Shown here piece after piece: positions 53,877 through 62,663 of a DNA stretch of 64,000 nucleotides (positions are counted from its first letter, which is position 1; the number at the start of each line of letters is the position of its first letter). The stretch is from an uncultured Flavobacteriales bacterium (GTDB taxonomy: Bacteria > Bacteroidota > Bacteroidia > Flavobacteriales_D > CAJJDF01). The notes beneath the pieces are model-generated. The model saw nothing but the letters and a program-made list of their open reading frames with translations, was not told the origin of the DNA and searched no databases. Position numbers and translations under genes: made by a program. The DNA is taken from the NCBI GenBank assembly GCA_937129365.1, contig CAKZNB010000005.1, forward strand, positions 189,021 to 253,020, written 5' to 3'.

Positions 53877-53944
53877 GTCATTCCTGCGAAGGTAGGAATC
53901 TGTTTATTCAGTGTAGTTAGACTCCTGCCTTCGCAGGAATGACA
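53877..53944. repeat. Paired-hairpin dispersed repeat, copy C
   Basis: Left arm GTCATTCCTGCGAAGGTAGG plus AATC, a spacer of about 20 bases, and right arm GACTCCTGCCTTCGCAGGAA plus TGACA are reverse complements of each other. It lies between pyrD and the HMG-CoA lyase gene, and both arms fold individually. Confidence 0.85.
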
Positions 53945-53959
53945 ATATAAACGAATAGA

Positions 53960-54835
53960 ATGAAAGAAAACAACACAATAAAACTCATAGAATGTCCTCG
54001 TGACGCAATGCAGGGAATGCACGATTTTGTGCCTACACAACTCAAAGCAGATTATATTAATTCTTTGCTCAAAGTAGGTTTTGACACCATAGATTTTGGA
54101 AGTTTTGTTTCTCCAAAAGCAATTCCTCAGCTAAAAGATACAACGGAAGTTTTAAATAAATTAGAGCTAGAAAAAACTGACTCAAAACTTTTGGCAATTG
54201 TTGCAAACAAAAGAGGAGCAGAAGATGCTGTAAATTTTGAAGAAATAGATTATTTAGGTTTTCCTTTTTCAGTTTCGGAAACTTTTCAGCAGCGAAACAC
54301 CAATTCGAGTATTGAAGAATCACTATTAAGAGTTGAGGAAATTCAGAATTTGGCAGTAAAAAATAAAAAGCAATTAGTTGTTTATCTATCGATGGCTTTC
54401 GGAAATCCTTATGGAGACAAATGGGACCAAGATATTATAGCAAAGTGGGCAGAAAAATTGCACAAAGAATTAGATGTGAATATTTTAGCACTATCTGACA
54501 CTATTGGAAGCTCTGATAAAGAATCTATTACTTCTTTATTCACAACCTTAATCCCTGAATTTGAGAAAGTAGAATTTGGAGCACATTTACATACTACTCC
54601 TGATACTTGGGAGGAAAAAATAGTTGCAAGTATCGAAAGCGGTTGTAGAAGATTTGACGGAGCCATAAAAGGCTACGGAGGTTGCCCAATGGCAAAAGAT
54701 GAATTAACAGGAAATATGCCTACAGAAAAAATGGTTTCTTACTTTGAAGAGCATGGATTTGAAACTGGATTGGATCATGGATTATTCTTAGATTCTATGA
54801 AAAAATCGGGTGAGGTATTTAATTTTTATAATTAA
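53960..54835 (+). CDS. mvaB: Hydroxymethylglutaryl-CoA lyase
   Basis: 291 residues. The DRE-TIM barrel signature ECPRDAMQGMHDFVPTQ and the C-terminal catalytic Cys loop GGCPMAKDELTGNMPTEKM are typical of HMG-CoA lyases. The barrel also shows ALSDTIGSSD and FGAHLHTTPDTWEEK. The enzyme splits HMG-CoA into acetyl-CoA and acetoacetate, the last step of leucine catabolism, which fits with the carboxylase beta subunit at 22-24 kb if that is methylcrotonyl-CoA carboxylase. Confidence 0.9.
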   Translation: MKENNTIKLIECPRDAMQGMHDFVPTQLKADYINSLLKVGFDTIDFGSFVSPKAIPQLKDTTEVLNKLELEKTDSKLLAIVANKRGAEDAVNFEEIDYLGFPFSVSETFQQRNTNSSIEESLLRVEEIQNLAVKNKKQLVVYLSMAFGNPYGDKWDQDIIAKWAEKLHKELDVNILALSDTIGSSDKESITSLFTTLIPEFEKVEFGAHLHTTPDTWEEKIVASIESGCRRFDGAIKGYGGCPMAKDELTGNMPTEKMVSYFEEHGFETGLDHGLFLDSMKKSGEVFNFYN

Positions 54836-54866
54836 TGGTTTTTTCATAAAAAAACCTCATTAAAGT

Positions 54867-54897
54867 TTTGAATAAATAGAAAAAAGGGTTTTCTTTG
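54867..54897 (+). promoter_or_regulatory. Promoter of rpmB
   Basis: TTTG (54867-54870), 19 bases, then TTTCTTTGC (54890-54898) resembles TTTG-N19-TAnnTTTG, with T for A in the second position. It gives a leader of about 16 bases. Confidence 0.5.
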
Positions 54898-54919
54898 CAG
54901 TCTCAAAAAATAATAGAAG

Positions 54920-55162
54920 ATGTCAAAAGTTTGTCAATTAACAGGAAAAAAAGTGCAGTCGGGTAATAACGTATCTTTCTCTTTGAGAAGAACAAGAAGA
55001 AAATTTTACCCAAATTTATTAACTAAGAAATTTCACTTACCAAGTGAAGACAGAACAGTTACTTTAAAAGTAAGCACAAGAGCTTTGAGAACTATTGATA
55101 AAATAGGAATCGAAGAAATGATTAAAAGATCAAAAGCTAAAGGATTGTACACAGGAGCATAA
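54920..55162 (+). CDS. rpmB: Ribosomal protein L28
   Basis: 80 residues. MSKVCQLTGKKVQSGNNVSF and RRTRRKFYPNLLTKKFHLPS are L28. It binds 23S rRNA in the large subunit. It has its own promoter and is followed by a terminator. The rpmG, DUF4295 and ftsY genes that often follow rpmB in Bacteroidota are absent here. Confidence 0.96.
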   Translation: MSKVCQLTGKKVQSGNNVSFSLRRTRRKFYPNLLTKKFHLPSEDRTVTLKVSTRALRTIDKIGIEEMIKRSKAKGLYTGA

Positions 55163-55187
55163 TTATCCTTTGTAAATACATTATTAA

Positions 55188-55221
55188 AAAAAGTCTCGAA
55201 GTTTTCTTCGGGACTTTTTTT
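55188..55221 (+). terminator. Intrinsic terminator of rpmB
   Basis: AAAAAGTCTCGAAG and CTTCGGGACTTTTT form a 14-base stem with one G-U pair and a TTTT loop, ending in a T run. The remaining roughly 180 bases to the next gene hold no further signal I can support. Confidence 0.9.
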
Positions 55222-55399
55222 GTGCATAAAATTACTGAGTTGATGTTTACCTCAAGTTAGATACTCTAATCAGCAATAAGTTTTAAATAGCAAAATAATT
55301 AACTTCCATTTTTTACTCAATGAGTGTTAGCCTGTTATCTTAATTTTTTTTGTAACTTGTGGATATATGCAAATTGTGCTTCATACCTGAAAACCAAAA

Positions 55400-55900
55400 A
55401 TGGAAATAGAAAAAGGATTTAAAATAGACTCACCGAATGTTTTTGTTCCTTGGAATATAGGCGAGAAAGAGTTCTTGGAATTATTTAAGGCAGCGGAGTT
55501 AAAAAACGTGACAAGCGGATATTACACGATCCCTTGCGAATCTCTTAATGGACTGAAAAGTTTAATCGGATTTCACTTTGAACCAAGAAAGAATGGAGTT
55601 TTAAATGAATTGGAATTCTTTAGAACAAATTATGACGACCCAAAAAAATCGTTTGATGATTTCCAGACTCATTTTGAAAAGGCGTTTGGAAACCCAACAG
55701 GAAGTTCAAAAGGAAATGAAGGGTTTGATAATTATCAATGGTCGATTAATGGAATTAAAATAATGCATTATGTTTTTGACCGATTCGGACCTGAAGAACA
55801 TATGAGAATAAAATACGAAAGCACAAAAACGTATAAAAATAATGGCGGAATTTCTGCCGAAATAAAGAATAGTAACAACAATAATTCTGGTCTAAACTGA
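55400..55900 (+). CDS. Hypothetical protein
   Basis: 166 residues, no signal peptide or membrane helix. Recognisable features are alternating strands (FVPWNIGEKEFLELF; YYTIPCESLNGLKSLIGF; NYQWSINGIKIMHYVFDR) and an Asn-rich tail (NNNNSGL). It may be an alpha+beta domain. No family recognised. Flanking sequence is unusually poor in signals, and the gene is isolated between rpmB and the S74 genes. Confidence 0.55.
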   Translation: MEIEKGFKIDSPNVFVPWNIGEKEFLELFKAAELKNVTSGYYTIPCESLNGLKSLIGFHFEPRKNGVLNELEFFRTNYDDPKKSFDDFQTHFEKAFGNPTGSSKGNEGFDNYQWSINGIKIMHYVFDRFGPEEHMRIKYESTKTYKNNGGISAEIKNSNNNNSGLN

Positions 55901-55990
55901 AAAATTTGTGGTCTTAAAACCGCCAATATTCTTATACAAGACCGTTAAACCTATCTAAAAAAAGTTCAATCATTAAAACAACTAGCCCTA

Positions 55991-58990
55991 CTATTTCTCC
56001 TCAGCCATTTTTTTCAATAACCTCAACTGTTCTTCCAATATAGTAATTTCTTCTTCCTGTTTTTTTAGCGTATTAATAAGCACATAGGTGAAATTTGAGG
56101 GATCAACTTGCAAGTAATTTTCATTGCTTACCTCAACATCACTTACCATTTCAGGGTTTGATTTTAGTAAGTCTTGTGCTATCACACCCTGGTAAACTTT
56201 ATCTCTTGTTAAGTTATTTTCGCCAACCAATTTTTCATATTTATCATTAAACTGGTAGCTTACAGGGTTTACCAGTTTTAAAGATTCTATTCCTAATGCA
56301 TAGGGCTTAATATCCTTTTTTAATCTTCTATCAGAGAAAGTTGCCCATGCTCCTCCCCCAGTTTTGTTTGCTGTACCATTTACAGATAAATTATTATCGG
56401 GAGTTAATGTATTTATTCCTACATTTTTTTGGTCTAAATCGGCATACAATGTGGCTACATTATAACTATTTGATACAATCAAACTATTATCTCTTGAAAA
56501 TAGGGTTGAGAGTCCAGAACTACTTCCTATAAAAATATTACTGTCCCCAAATTCGTGGTATACTCCAGCATTGGTTCCAATGTAAATATTTCTGTTTCCG
56601 TTAGGCCTATACCCTGCTTGGTAACCAAGAGCTATATTAAAATCTCCTTTGTTGTAATAAAATGAATTGGTACCAAAACCAATTGCATTATTTCCCTTGT
56701 TGTTAAACCCGGAGCTAGTACCCATCAAAATAGAGTAATCTCCAGTGTTTCGGTAGCCTGAGTTAGTTCCTATTGCATTTACATATCCAACCATTGTAGA
56801 ATCTATTCTAAGAGATTGATAACCGATTGCATTGTTGTAATTTGAGGGATTAACTTTACTAAATTGCGAATAAGGTCCTATTAAATTATGGTGGTTTCCT
56901 TTACTTCTGTATCCTGCTTGATGCCCAAGACTATTTATATAACTACCTTTATTATGATAATTGGTATAAGTTCCTATTGCATTGTTATAGGCATCTCCTT
57001 CTGTAGAATCATACCTTGAAGCGAAAAAACCTATTGCATTTATATAATTTCCTTTTCCTACATGTTGCGAAAGCGAATAAGAACCTATGGCTATGTTATT
57101 TTTTCCTTTATTTCTGTATCCTGCCTGATAACCATATCCATTCAATCCTTCTTCTCTATTAAAATAAGCTGAATTTGAACCAATCACATTTATTTGTTTT
57201 CCTGCATTAAAATGCCCTGCATAATACCCGATAACAGTTGATTGTGAAACTCCGTTAACCGAATCATACCTTGATGCATACTGTCCAATTGATGTTAGTA
57301 AACTACCATCCCCAACTTTGTCATTAGTTACTACTGTTCCTATTGCAATGTTTTTATCTCCTTTGTTTCTATACCCAGCTTGATATCCAAATCCTATAAA
57401 TTCATTCCCTGTATTGTATCTTCCCGATTGATATCCTATTACTGATAAATAATTTCCTGTATTATCATAAGCAACTCTTGACCCTAGGGCATTTAAATAA
57501 GCTCCTTTGTTATAAAACCCAACATAGTATCCCAAAGCATTAATATAGGCATCTCCCACAGATGAATCTCTACTCAAAGCATAATGTCCAATAGCTACTA
57601 TATAGTTTGCTTTTGAACTTTCTCTGTAAGTATACATACCTAAAGCTACATTGTGATTTCCTTTGTTTTCTCGTGCAGCTAAATGACCAAATGCAATCAA
57701 ATAATCTCCTTCATTATTGTACCCTGCTGAATTTCCCAGTGCTACAATGTTACTTCCTTTCCCGCTAAAAACTGTGTTAGGTCCAAATGCTGTAACTCTA
57801 TCTGCCCTATTGCTATAACCTGTTCTATATCCAATTCCTGTATAGTATCTACTTTTATTTTGATAACCTGCATAATAACCAAAAAATGAATTATAAACAT
57901 CCCCAATTGATGAGTCTAACCTCATTACATATTGTCCAATCCCAGTTACATAATTTGCCTCTTGAGCCATATCTCTCAGGGCATACATTCCTATCCCGGT
58001 ATTGTGGCTTCCTTTGTTTTGCAATCCAGGTTGATATCCTAATAAATTATTATAACTCCCTTTATTTTCTTGACCTGCTGATGTTCCTATTAAATTATTA
58101 AAATCACCTTTGTTTCTAAATGAAGCACTAGTTCCAAAGGCATTAACATACTTTCCATTATTCAAATAAAAGGAGTTAACTCCCATTCCATTCAAGTAAC
58201 TAATACCGTTTGTAGAATCAAACCTAGCTGATTGGTATCCGATGGCATTAATAAACGAGCTATTTCCTCTTTGATCTCTTAAGCTATACACCCCAACCGC
58301 TAAGTTATTGCTCCCTTTGTTGTAATAAGCCGTTTGAAAACCTATCGCAAGTATTGAATCCCCAGAGTTATTATGAGCAGAATATGATCCCAAAGCATTT
58401 ATAAGTTGCCCAGTATTGTTGTAGAGTGCTCGGTATCCGATGGCATTATTTTTTTGACCTGAATTATTATATCCAGCTTGATAGCCAATGGAATTAACAT
58501 AAGCATTGCCAGAAGTCAAATCATATCTATCCGCCTGATAGCCTAAAGCAACTTTATAGGATGAAGCCCCAGAAGAATTAGACATGGACTGATATCCTAA
58601 TGATATATTATTAGTGCCACTAAGGGTTTGATTGGCTGAATTTCTAGATAAAATATTATCACTTGCATCAATCCATACATCATTTGCAGGATTCATTAGT
58701 ACTGTATCTGCATTGCCATTACTTAAATAAATAACCAATTCTCTTTGTGGCATTAATACCCTAATACTATCAATATTTTGTTTGTCGGCTAATATTTTTA
58801 GTTCTCCAGTAGTTATACCAATATAAAAATCTTTATTAATAGTATCTAAATATAAATCTCCCTCATACGCTTGTTTATTGGTATGTATCGTAATAATTTG
58901 TGCGGGTGTATAATATTGTGATTTTACTCCAGAAAAAAAACAAACTAATAAAATAGTCAGTAAAATGATATGTAAATTATTGAACTTCAA
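55991..58990 (-). CDS. Secreted beta-solenoid repeat protein with C-terminal peptidase S74 chaperone (copy 2)
   Basis: 999 residues. A signal peptide (IILLTILLVCFFSGVKS) and an N-terminal module (EGDLYLDTINKDFYIG; LVIYLSNGNADTVL) are followed by about 42 tandem repeats of 16-19 residues with the core NxIGYxAGYxNxGxY, similar to trimeric YadA-type or tail-fibre beta-rolls. After NNLSVNGTANKTGGG comes an S74 intramolecular chaperone with the Ser-Lys pair in FSDRRLKKDI, IAQDLLKSNPEMV and a terminal coiled coil (EEEITILEEQLRLLKK). S74 domains trimerise the solenoid and then cut themselves off. It lies 2 bases after the paralogue. No sorting domain. Confidence 0.88.
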   Translation of the reverse strand: MKFNNLHIILLTILLVCFFSGVKSQYYTPAQIITIHTNKQAYEGDLYLDTINKDFYIGITTGELKILADKQNIDSIRVLMPQRELVIYLSNGNADTVLMNPANDVWIDASDNILSRNSANQTLSGTNNISLGYQSMSNSSGASSYKVALGYQADRYDLTSGNAYVNSIGYQAGYNNSGQKNNAIGYRALYNNTGQLINALGSYSAHNNSGDSILAIGFQTAYYNKGSNNLAVGVYSLRDQRGNSSFINAIGYQSARFDSTNGISYLNGMGVNSFYLNNGKYVNAFGTSASFRNKGDFNNLIGTSAGQENKGSYNNLLGYQPGLQNKGSHNTGIGMYALRDMAQEANYVTGIGQYVMRLDSSIGDVYNSFFGYYAGYQNKSRYYTGIGYRTGYSNRADRVTAFGPNTVFSGKGSNIVALGNSAGYNNEGDYLIAFGHLAARENKGNHNVALGMYTYRESSKANYIVAIGHYALSRDSSVGDAYINALGYYVGFYNKGAYLNALGSRVAYDNTGNYLSVIGYQSGRYNTGNEFIGFGYQAGYRNKGDKNIAIGTVVTNDKVGDGSLLTSIGQYASRYDSVNGVSQSTVIGYYAGHFNAGKQINVIGSNSAYFNREEGLNGYGYQAGYRNKGKNNIAIGSYSLSQHVGKGNYINAIGFFASRYDSTEGDAYNNAIGTYTNYHNKGSYINSLGHQAGYRSKGNHHNLIGPYSQFSKVNPSNYNNAIGYQSLRIDSTMVGYVNAIGTNSGYRNTGDYSILMGTSSGFNNKGNNAIGFGTNSFYYNKGDFNIALGYQAGYRPNGNRNIYIGTNAGVYHEFGDSNIFIGSSSGLSTLFSRDNSLIVSNSYNVATLYADLDQKNVGINTLTPDNNLSVNGTANKTGGGAWATFSDRRLKKDIKPYALGIESLKLVNPVSYQFNDKYEKLVGENNLTRDKVYQGVIAQDLLKSNPEMVSDVEVSNENYLQVDPSNFTYVLINTLKKQEEEITILEEQLRLLKKMAEEK

Positions 58991-58992
58991 GT

Positions 58993-61986
58993 TTATTTTT
59001 TCTCTAATTTATTTTTCAACTCTTCAATTTCTTTCTTTATCTCCTCAATCCTCCTATCATGATCTTTTACTGCGTTAATCAATGCATAAGTAAATTTTGA
59101 TGGATCTACCTCTAAGTACGTTTCTCCATTTATCTCTACTTCGGTTACCATATCTGGAGAGATAGTGTTTAACTCTTGAGCTATAATTCCCACATATCGC
59201 TTTCCTGCTATTACTTCTTCATTGTATCCCAATAAGTTTATGTACGTATCGTTATATTGAAAAGAAACAATTTTTACTTTGTTCAACAATTCAATTCCTT
59301 CGGTATAGGGAACAATATTTTTCTTTAAATTACTATCAGAAAAAGTAGCCCAAGCACCACCTCCTGTTTTGTTTGCGGTTCCATTTACAGATAAATTATT
59401 GGTTGGGGCGGTTGTATTTATTCCTACTCTTCGAGCTGATAAATCTCCAAATATTGTTGGAGTACCATTTGAATTTGCAATAAATAATTGGTTGCTAAAG
59501 CTAGCTGGAGAAGCAGGGCCTGCCTCATTTCCTAAAAATATGTTGTAATCCCCTGAAGTTAAATTGCTTCCCGCACTTGTTCCAATAAAAATGTTTCTTT
59601 CACCTGTAGAATTTTCTCCTGCAAAATACCCAATTGCATTGTTGTAGTTGCCTCCAAAACTCATCCCTGCATTGGTTCCTAAAACATTGTTATAACTTCC
59701 TGTAATGGTTTTTCCTGCCTCGCTACCAATAAGGTTGTTATAACCTCCTCGATTATAAAAACCAGCTTGATACCCTATTGCATTGTTGTAGGTATTTCCG
59801 ACTGATGAATCATTATGCAGAGCTTCATACCCTATTGCTGTATTAAAATTAGAACTTGTCCTTTTATTTTTTAAAGCATAAGTTCCAATTGCTGTATTGT
59901 AATTTCCTTTGTTGGCATATCCTGCTTCATATCCTATTGCATTAAGCATAAGTCCATTATTACGATAACCTGAATATGCTCCAATACTATTTGTATAAGC
60001 ATTTCCATTAGTAGAATCATACCTTGATGCCTCATACCCTATTGCATTTATGTAATTTGCATCTCCCACAGGATTTGAAAGTGAGTTTTTTCCAAAAGCA
60101 ATATTGTAATCTCCAACATTATTATATCCTGCTTCATACCCAAATGCATTAAGCATATATCCCTTATTGTTATATCCGGCAAAAGCCCCAATCATGTTTG
60201 AGATAGTTCCTTTATTATTATACCCAGCATGGTCTCCTATTGAAATAGTACGAACTGTACCTATTGTAGAATCGTATCTACTGGCGTTTCTTCCTATAGC
60301 AATTATGTAGTTTCCTACTTCTTTTTGATCTCGAAGTGCCGAATCTCCAATAGCTATATTTCCCCTTCCTATATTATTGTATCCTGCCTCATATCCCATA
60401 GCATTTAGTTGAACTCCAACATTGTTATATCCAGCCTTATATCCAATTGCATTAAGGTGAGAACCTCTATTTTGGTAACCAGCTTGATAACCAAAAGCAT
60501 TCAAATAAGGGCCTTTATTCTGGTAACCTGCTTCATATCCAATAGAATTTACATAAGAACTAGAAGTACTAGAATCCTTCATCCCAGCCTGGTAACCAAT
60601 TGCTAATCGGTAATTTGCAGAAGTTGGATCTCTTAATGATTTTGTTCCGATGGCAATGTTATAGCTTCCACTATTATTCCCCCCCGCTTGATGACCTATT
60701 GCATTAAGCATATATCCTTGGTTGTTATAGCCTGCACTATCTCCAAATGCATTTAGGTAAACACCTGAGTTATTATATCCTGCACGGTATCCTAAGGCAT
60801 TTACACTATTAGCTTTGTTATTAAATCCAGCTTCGTATCCCACAAAATTATTTTGTCTTCCTTTATTTTGATACCCAGCTCGGTAACCAAATGCATTTAT
60901 ATAACTAGAACCAACAGAAGAGTCATATCGGGATGCTTCATAACCTATTGCATTTATGTAATGTCCAATATTTTGTTGGTTTGCCAAAGCATAGTTTCCT
61001 ATTGCATTGTTGTAGCTCCCTTTGTTGTTTTCTCCAGCATTTTTCCCGAAGGCATTGTGCATATATCCTCTGTTATTGAATCCTGCACTATCTCCTATTA
61101 AATTTGCGTATCTATTTTTATTATTATACCCAGCATAAGAACCAAAAGCATTGAGATAAATACCCGTATTATTATATCCTGCTCGGTATCCAAACGTATT
61201 AACATATCCCGAACCAGTGGTAGAGTCATTAAATGAAGCTTCATACCCTATTGCATTTATGTAATTACCTGAATTCACTTTATTCCTCAATGCATAATTT
61301 CCTATTGCAATGTTGTAAGAGCCTTTGTTGTTATACCCAGCTTCAGTTCCTATAGCATTGAGCATATACCCTTGATTGTTATATCCTGTGCTTGCTCCAA
61401 TTAAATTACTATTAGCTTGTGAATTATTAATTCCTGCTTCATATCCTATTGCATTTATGTAAGTGCCTTTATTGTTTTCGGCTGCTTTGTAGCCAATTGC
61501 ATTGCTATATGAATTTCCTACTGAAGAATCATGTTGCATGGCTTCATGACCGATAGCTATTTTGTAGTGAGAAGCTCCATTGGGATTGCCCATAGTATTC
61601 TTTCCTATGGCAATATTTCTAATTCCATTTAGGGTTTGATCTTTACTATTATTTGACAATAAGTTCTCATTTGAATCAATCCAAACATCAAGTATTAGCC
61701 TAAAGTCGATAGTATCTGCCTTTCCTCCTGAGATATAAATCGCAAGTTGATTGTTGTTATTAAACACAACAATACTGTCAATATCTTGATCATCTCCAAT
61801 TCCCGCAAGTTGTCCGTTGGATAATCCTATGAAATAATCTTCATTTACAGTATCCAGATACATATCTCCCTCCTTTGCCAATTTATTGGTGTGGATGTTG
61901 ATAATTTGAGTTGAATTAAAGTACTGGCTATATCCCTTCCCCAGAAAAAGGAATAAGATTAATAATAATATAAGCTTTTTTACCAT
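58993..61986 (-). CDS. Secreted beta-solenoid repeat protein with C-terminal peptidase S74 chaperone (copy 1)
   Basis: 997 residues, paralogous to the next gene over its whole length. Signal peptide LILLLILFLFLGKGYSQ, N-terminal EGDMYLDTVNEDYFIGLSNG, about 42 repeats (for example NAIGYEAGYNNKGSYN), then NNLSVNGTANKTGGGAW, and the S74 domain with FSDSNLKKNIVPY retaining Ser and Lys five apart, IIAQELNTISPDMVTEV and coiled coil RRIEEIKKEIEELKNKLEKK. Within the repeats, seven pairs of longer units (for example IAIGNYALRN... plus NAIGYEASRYDSSVGSSY) punctuate the array. It is the first gene of the two-gene operon. Confidence 0.88.
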   Translation of the reverse strand: MVKKLILLLILFLFLGKGYSQYFNSTQIINIHTNKLAKEGDMYLDTVNEDYFIGLSNGQLAGIGDDQDIDSIVVFNNNNQLAIYISGGKADTIDFRLILDVWIDSNENLLSNNSKDQTLNGIRNIAIGKNTMGNPNGASHYKIAIGHEAMQHDSSVGNSYSNAIGYKAAENNKGTYINAIGYEAGINNSQANSNLIGASTGYNNQGYMLNAIGTEAGYNNKGSYNIAIGNYALRNKVNSGNYINAIGYEASFNDSTTGSGYVNTFGYRAGYNNTGIYLNAFGSYAGYNNKNRYANLIGDSAGFNNRGYMHNAFGKNAGENNKGSYNNAIGNYALANQQNIGHYINAIGYEASRYDSSVGSSYINAFGYRAGYQNKGRQNNFVGYEAGFNNKANSVNALGYRAGYNNSGVYLNAFGDSAGYNNQGYMLNAIGHQAGGNNSGSYNIAIGTKSLRDPTSANYRLAIGYQAGMKDSSTSSSYVNSIGYEAGYQNKGPYLNAFGYQAGYQNRGSHLNAIGYKAGYNNVGVQLNAMGYEAGYNNIGRGNIAIGDSALRDQKEVGNYIIAIGRNASRYDSTIGTVRTISIGDHAGYNNKGTISNMIGAFAGYNNKGYMLNAFGYEAGYNNVGDYNIAFGKNSLSNPVGDANYINAIGYEASRYDSTNGNAYTNSIGAYSGYRNNGLMLNAIGYEAGYANKGNYNTAIGTYALKNKRTSSNFNTAIGYEALHNDSSVGNTYNNAIGYQAGFYNRGGYNNLIGSEAGKTITGSYNNVLGTNAGMSFGGNYNNAIGYFAGENSTGERNIFIGTSAGSNLTSGDYNIFLGNEAGPASPASFSNQLFIANSNGTPTIFGDLSARRVGINTTAPTNNLSVNGTANKTGGGAWATFSDSNLKKNIVPYTEGIELLNKVKIVSFQYNDTYINLLGYNEEVIAGKRYVGIIAQELNTISPDMVTEVEINGETYLEVDPSKFTYALINAVKDHDRRIEEIKKEIEELKNKLEKK

Positions 61987-62233
61987 GGGTAAATTTAGCT
62001 AAATATGGATTTCGATTTATCTTTAAAAAAATAAATTATACACTATGATTAAACTAATAAAAAGCTATTTATCAAAACTTTAAAAAATAAATATGTTGAA
62101 AAACCGTTGCATAATTTGAACAAGCTTTTAAATATGAAATTCAAATATGTTCTATCTTTATTTTAAAATAAATTTTATATAAAAAAGGATTTACTTTTTT
62201 AAAACGTCTAAGTTGATAATAAACCAAAATACC

Positions 62234-62584
62234 ATGAAAAACATACTCCTATTATCAATTGCATTTTTTGCATTTTCAATCAATACAAATGCTCAAGAAA
62301 CTAAGCCAAAAAAATCTAAAATCAACCTAACTACTCAAGAGAAAACTGAATTAAAAAAAGATAAAGAAGCTTTTAAAGCTACTTTAACTCAAGAACAAAA
62401 AACCAAGTTGGCGGCAATTAAAAAAGCAAAGAAGGCAGCAAAAAAGAATAATTCCCTTTCTAAAAAAGAAAAGAAAGCACTGAAAAAAAAGTTCAAAGCT
62501 CAAAAAAAAGCTGTGTACACACCTGAACAAAGAAAAATGCTTAAAGCCTACAAAGAGAAAAAGAAGAGATTTAAGAAAGATTAA
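62234..62584 (+). CDS. Small Lys-rich secreted protein with LTxxQ-like motifs
   Basis: 116 residues from the ATG at 62234 (the track start is an upstream TTG). A signal peptide (ILLLSIAFFAFSINTNAQ) is followed by a very Lys-rich helical segment. Two short motifs, LTQEQKTKL and YTPEQRKML, resemble the LTxxQ motif of Spy/CpxP periplasmic chaperones. The mature protein is strongly basic and could bind nucleic acid or acidic surface polymer instead. Assignment is tentative. Confidence 0.65.
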   Translation: MKNILLLSIAFFAFSINTNAQETKPKKSKINLTTQEKTELKKDKEAFKATLTQEQKTKLAAIKKAKKAAKKNNSLSKKEKKALKKKFKAQKKAVYTPEQRKMLKAYKEKKKRFKKD

Positions 62585-62663
62585 TTTACTCATGATTTTT
62601 TTCAGAAAGTGAACTAATTTTTATTCTATAATTTCTTAACTTGCTATTGATTTTTTTTGACTC

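Noticed and set aside
60409-61101. Plus-strand ORFs of 65 and 82 residues inside the S74 repeats (also 57886 and 56341)
   Set aside because: Antisense shadows of the repeat coding; the products mirror the repeat codons and have no start-region support.
56000-61900. Long tandem DNA repeats that could be mistaken for a CRISPR array or satellite
   Set aside because: The periodicity is 48-57 bases and in frame with the two S74 proteins. Repeats differ in sequence, there are no conserved spacers and no cas genes.
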